Assembly: GCA_040386975.1 (NCBI GenBank)
Contig: JAZKEO010000011.1
Span: forward strand, 1 to 64,000
From: M2408 sp040386975
Lineage (GTDB): Bacteria > Bacteroidota > Bacteroidia > Flavobacteriales_D > Crocinitomicaceae
DNA: 64,000 bases
Direction: 5' to 3'
Notes under the pieces: model-generated
What the model was told of the DNA's origin: nothing
Database searches by the model: none
The model's input: the letters and a program-made list of their open reading frames with translations, nothing else
Made by a program: the position numbers and the translations under genes
Part shown: in pieces, positions 62,925 through 64,000 of the stretch
Layout of the letters: each line of letters starts with the position of its first letter
Numbering within the stretch: the stretch's first letter is position 1

Positions 62925-64000
62925 ATGGAAGCACAAGGAAAAAGAAAGTTTAGCGTTCGAGAAATCAGAGAAGATTTTCCCGCTTTACGTCAATTGATAT
63001 ATGGTAAAAATTTAATTTATTTTGATAACGGGGCGACATCTCAAAAACCACAATATGTTTTAGATGCAATCAACCGTTATTATTCAAAAAATAATGCAAA
63101 TATCCACCGAGGCGTTCACCATTTAAGCCAGCAAGCGACTTCTGATTACGAGGATTCGCGTAAATTTATCGCTTCGTATTTGAATGCAAATTCATCCGAT
63201 GAAATTATTTTCACAAAAGGTACAACTGATGGAATTAATTTGGTGGCCTATTCTTACGGAGAACTTCTAAAAGAAGGCGATGAAATTATTATTTCGACCA
63301 TGGAACATCATTCAAATATCGTTCCTTGGCAAATGTTGTGTCAACGCAAAAAATGTGTTTTAAAAGTCATTCCTATCACTAAAAAAGGTGATTTAATGAT
63401 GGATGAATACGAAAAATTACTTTCTTCCAAAACAAAACTTGTCGCTGTAACTCATATATCAAATACACTTGGAACAATTAATCCAATCAAAGAAATAATT
63501 GAGAAAGCACACGCAGTTGGAGCGAAAGTATTGATTGATGGAGCTCAAAGTATTCAACATAAAAAAATTGACGTTCGCGAGTTAGATTGTGATTTCTTTG
63601 TTTTTTCAAGCCACAAAGTTTTTGGACCAACAGGAATTGGTGTTCTATACGGAAAAGAGCACTTGCTTGAGAAAATGCCTCCATATCAAGGTGGTGGAGA
63701 CATGATCAAAAAAGTTACTTTTGAGAAAACGACATACAACGAATTGCCTTACAAATTTGAAGCGGGAACACCACACATTGCAGGTGGAATTTGTCTTGGA
63801 AAAGCTCTAGAATACGTAAATCAATTTAACATTGAAGACATCGAGAAACACGAAATGATGTTGGCAGATTACGCACAAGATTTACTTTCGACTTTCGAAG
63901 ACATGAATATCATTGGAGAATCAAAACGTAAGACAAGTGTTGTCTCATTTATCATTGATGATGTTCATCCTTTCGATTTAGGAACTTTACTAGACAAACA
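62925..64000 (+). CDS. sufS: Cysteine desulfurase SufS (3' end outside the window)
   Basis: The frame stays open to the window end, so only about 358 residues are seen. The PLP-binding Lys is in FSSHKVFGPTGIGVLYG; YFDNGATSQKP, NANIHRGVHHLSQQA, TKGTTDGINLVA, STMEHHSNIVPWQ and LIDGAQSIQH are typical of the SufS/CsdA (group II) type. It supplies sulfur from cysteine for Fe-S cluster assembly, with SufE/SufU. The active-site Cys loop would lie beyond the window. A -7 TATCTTTG lies only 8 bp upstream, suggesting a very short leader. Confidence 0.95.
   Translation, partial: MEAQGKRKFSVREIREDFPALRQLIYGKNLIYFDNGATSQKPQYVLDAINRYYSKNNANIHRGVHHLSQQATSDYEDSRKFIASYLNANSSDEIIFTKGTTDGINLVAYSYGELLKEGDEIIISTMEHHSNIVPWQMLCQRKKCVLKVIPITKKGDLMMDEYEKLLSSKTKLVAVTHISNTLGTINPIKEIIEKAHAVGAKVLIDGAQSIQHKKIDVRELDCDFFVFSSHKVFGPTGIGVLYGKEHLLEKMPPYQGGGDMIKKVTFEKTTYNELPYKFEAGTPHIAGGICLGKALEYVNQFNIEDIEKHEMMLADYAQDLLSTFEDMNIIGESKRKTSVVSFIIDDVHPFDLGTLLDK

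Noticed and set aside
63487..63684. Minus-strand frame inside sufS
   Set aside because: It lies fully within the conserved SufS coding sequence and shows no recognisable domain.

Overview
This AT-rich window comes from a member of the Bacteroidota, most likely the order Flavobacteriales (perhaps a Crocinitomicaceae/Fluviicola-like lineage; that finer placement is a guess). Three things support this. It opens in a gldKLMN gliding/type IX secretion (T9SS) operon. It encodes large secreted proteins with C-terminal T9SS sorting domains. Many genes carry the Bacteroidota promoter signature, with a -7 box TAnnTTTG and sometimes a -33 TTTG. The sequence contains two runs of N (28148-28247 and 53714-53735), so it is a draft scaffold; both runs interrupt genes for secreted repeat proteins. 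No rRNA, tRNA, CRISPR array, transposase or phage gene was seen.

Layout. 0-4.4 kb: gldK (3' end), gldL, gldM, gldN. 4.4-7.2 kb: an ABC-F ATPase whose coiled-coil tail sits in the -1 frame, then a DUF2797 protein. 7.2-16.6 kb, minus strand: a complete tryptophan operon trpE-G-D-C-F-B-A, followed by a DAHP synthase/chorismate mutase fusion and aroA. It is preceded by a 21-residue leader peptide with four Trp codons and a strong intrinsic terminator, which is a classic attenuator layout. 16.7-19.3 kb: four related lipoproteins in an A-B-A'-B' arrangement. 19.3-21.7 kb: tsaB, a response regulator with a hairpin-containing 5' leader, and a PhoB-like regulator. 21.75-32.4 kb: one giant SprB-repeat adhesin (about 3,665 aa if the gap is resolved as proposed). 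32.5-36.2 kb: a phosphate uptake locus (OprO/P-like porin, DUF47/PhoU-like protein, PiT permease). Pho-box-like 7+4+7 direct repeats lie around it and also upstream of the PhoB-like gene.

36.2-45.7 kb is ordinary accessory and housekeeping content: a GNAT acetyltransferase, DUF2851, PspC-like protein, TrkA-N potassium channel, GT-C-like membrane protein, two APC permeases, a helix-hairpin-helix protein and apt. 45.7-53.9 kb holds two T9SS-exported PKD proteins, a small lipoprotein-like protein carrying an apparent in-frame repeat insertion, and a GldK-like FGE-sulfatase-fold protein. 54-64 kb holds a DUF4143 AAA ATPase, a methionine synthase split into two genes behind a SAM-I riboswitch, a small lipoprotein, ppk1, an RluF-type pseudouridine synthase, and divergently sufS (cut by the window end).

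How the parts fit. The T9SS genes supply the export and motility motor; the SprB-like adhesin and PKD proteins are plausible cargo. The PhoB-like regulator, porin and PiT operon form a probable phosphate-starvation regulon, with ppk1 as polyphosphate storage. Amino-acid synthesis is controlled by cis-acting RNA at two loci (Trp attenuator, SAM riboswitch). The most interesting points are the Trp attenuator, the Pho-box architecture, the conserved-looking response-regulator leader, the frameshifted ABC-F tail, the collapsed 894-bp repeats in the adhesin, and short intergenic repeats that supply the last codons of several genes.
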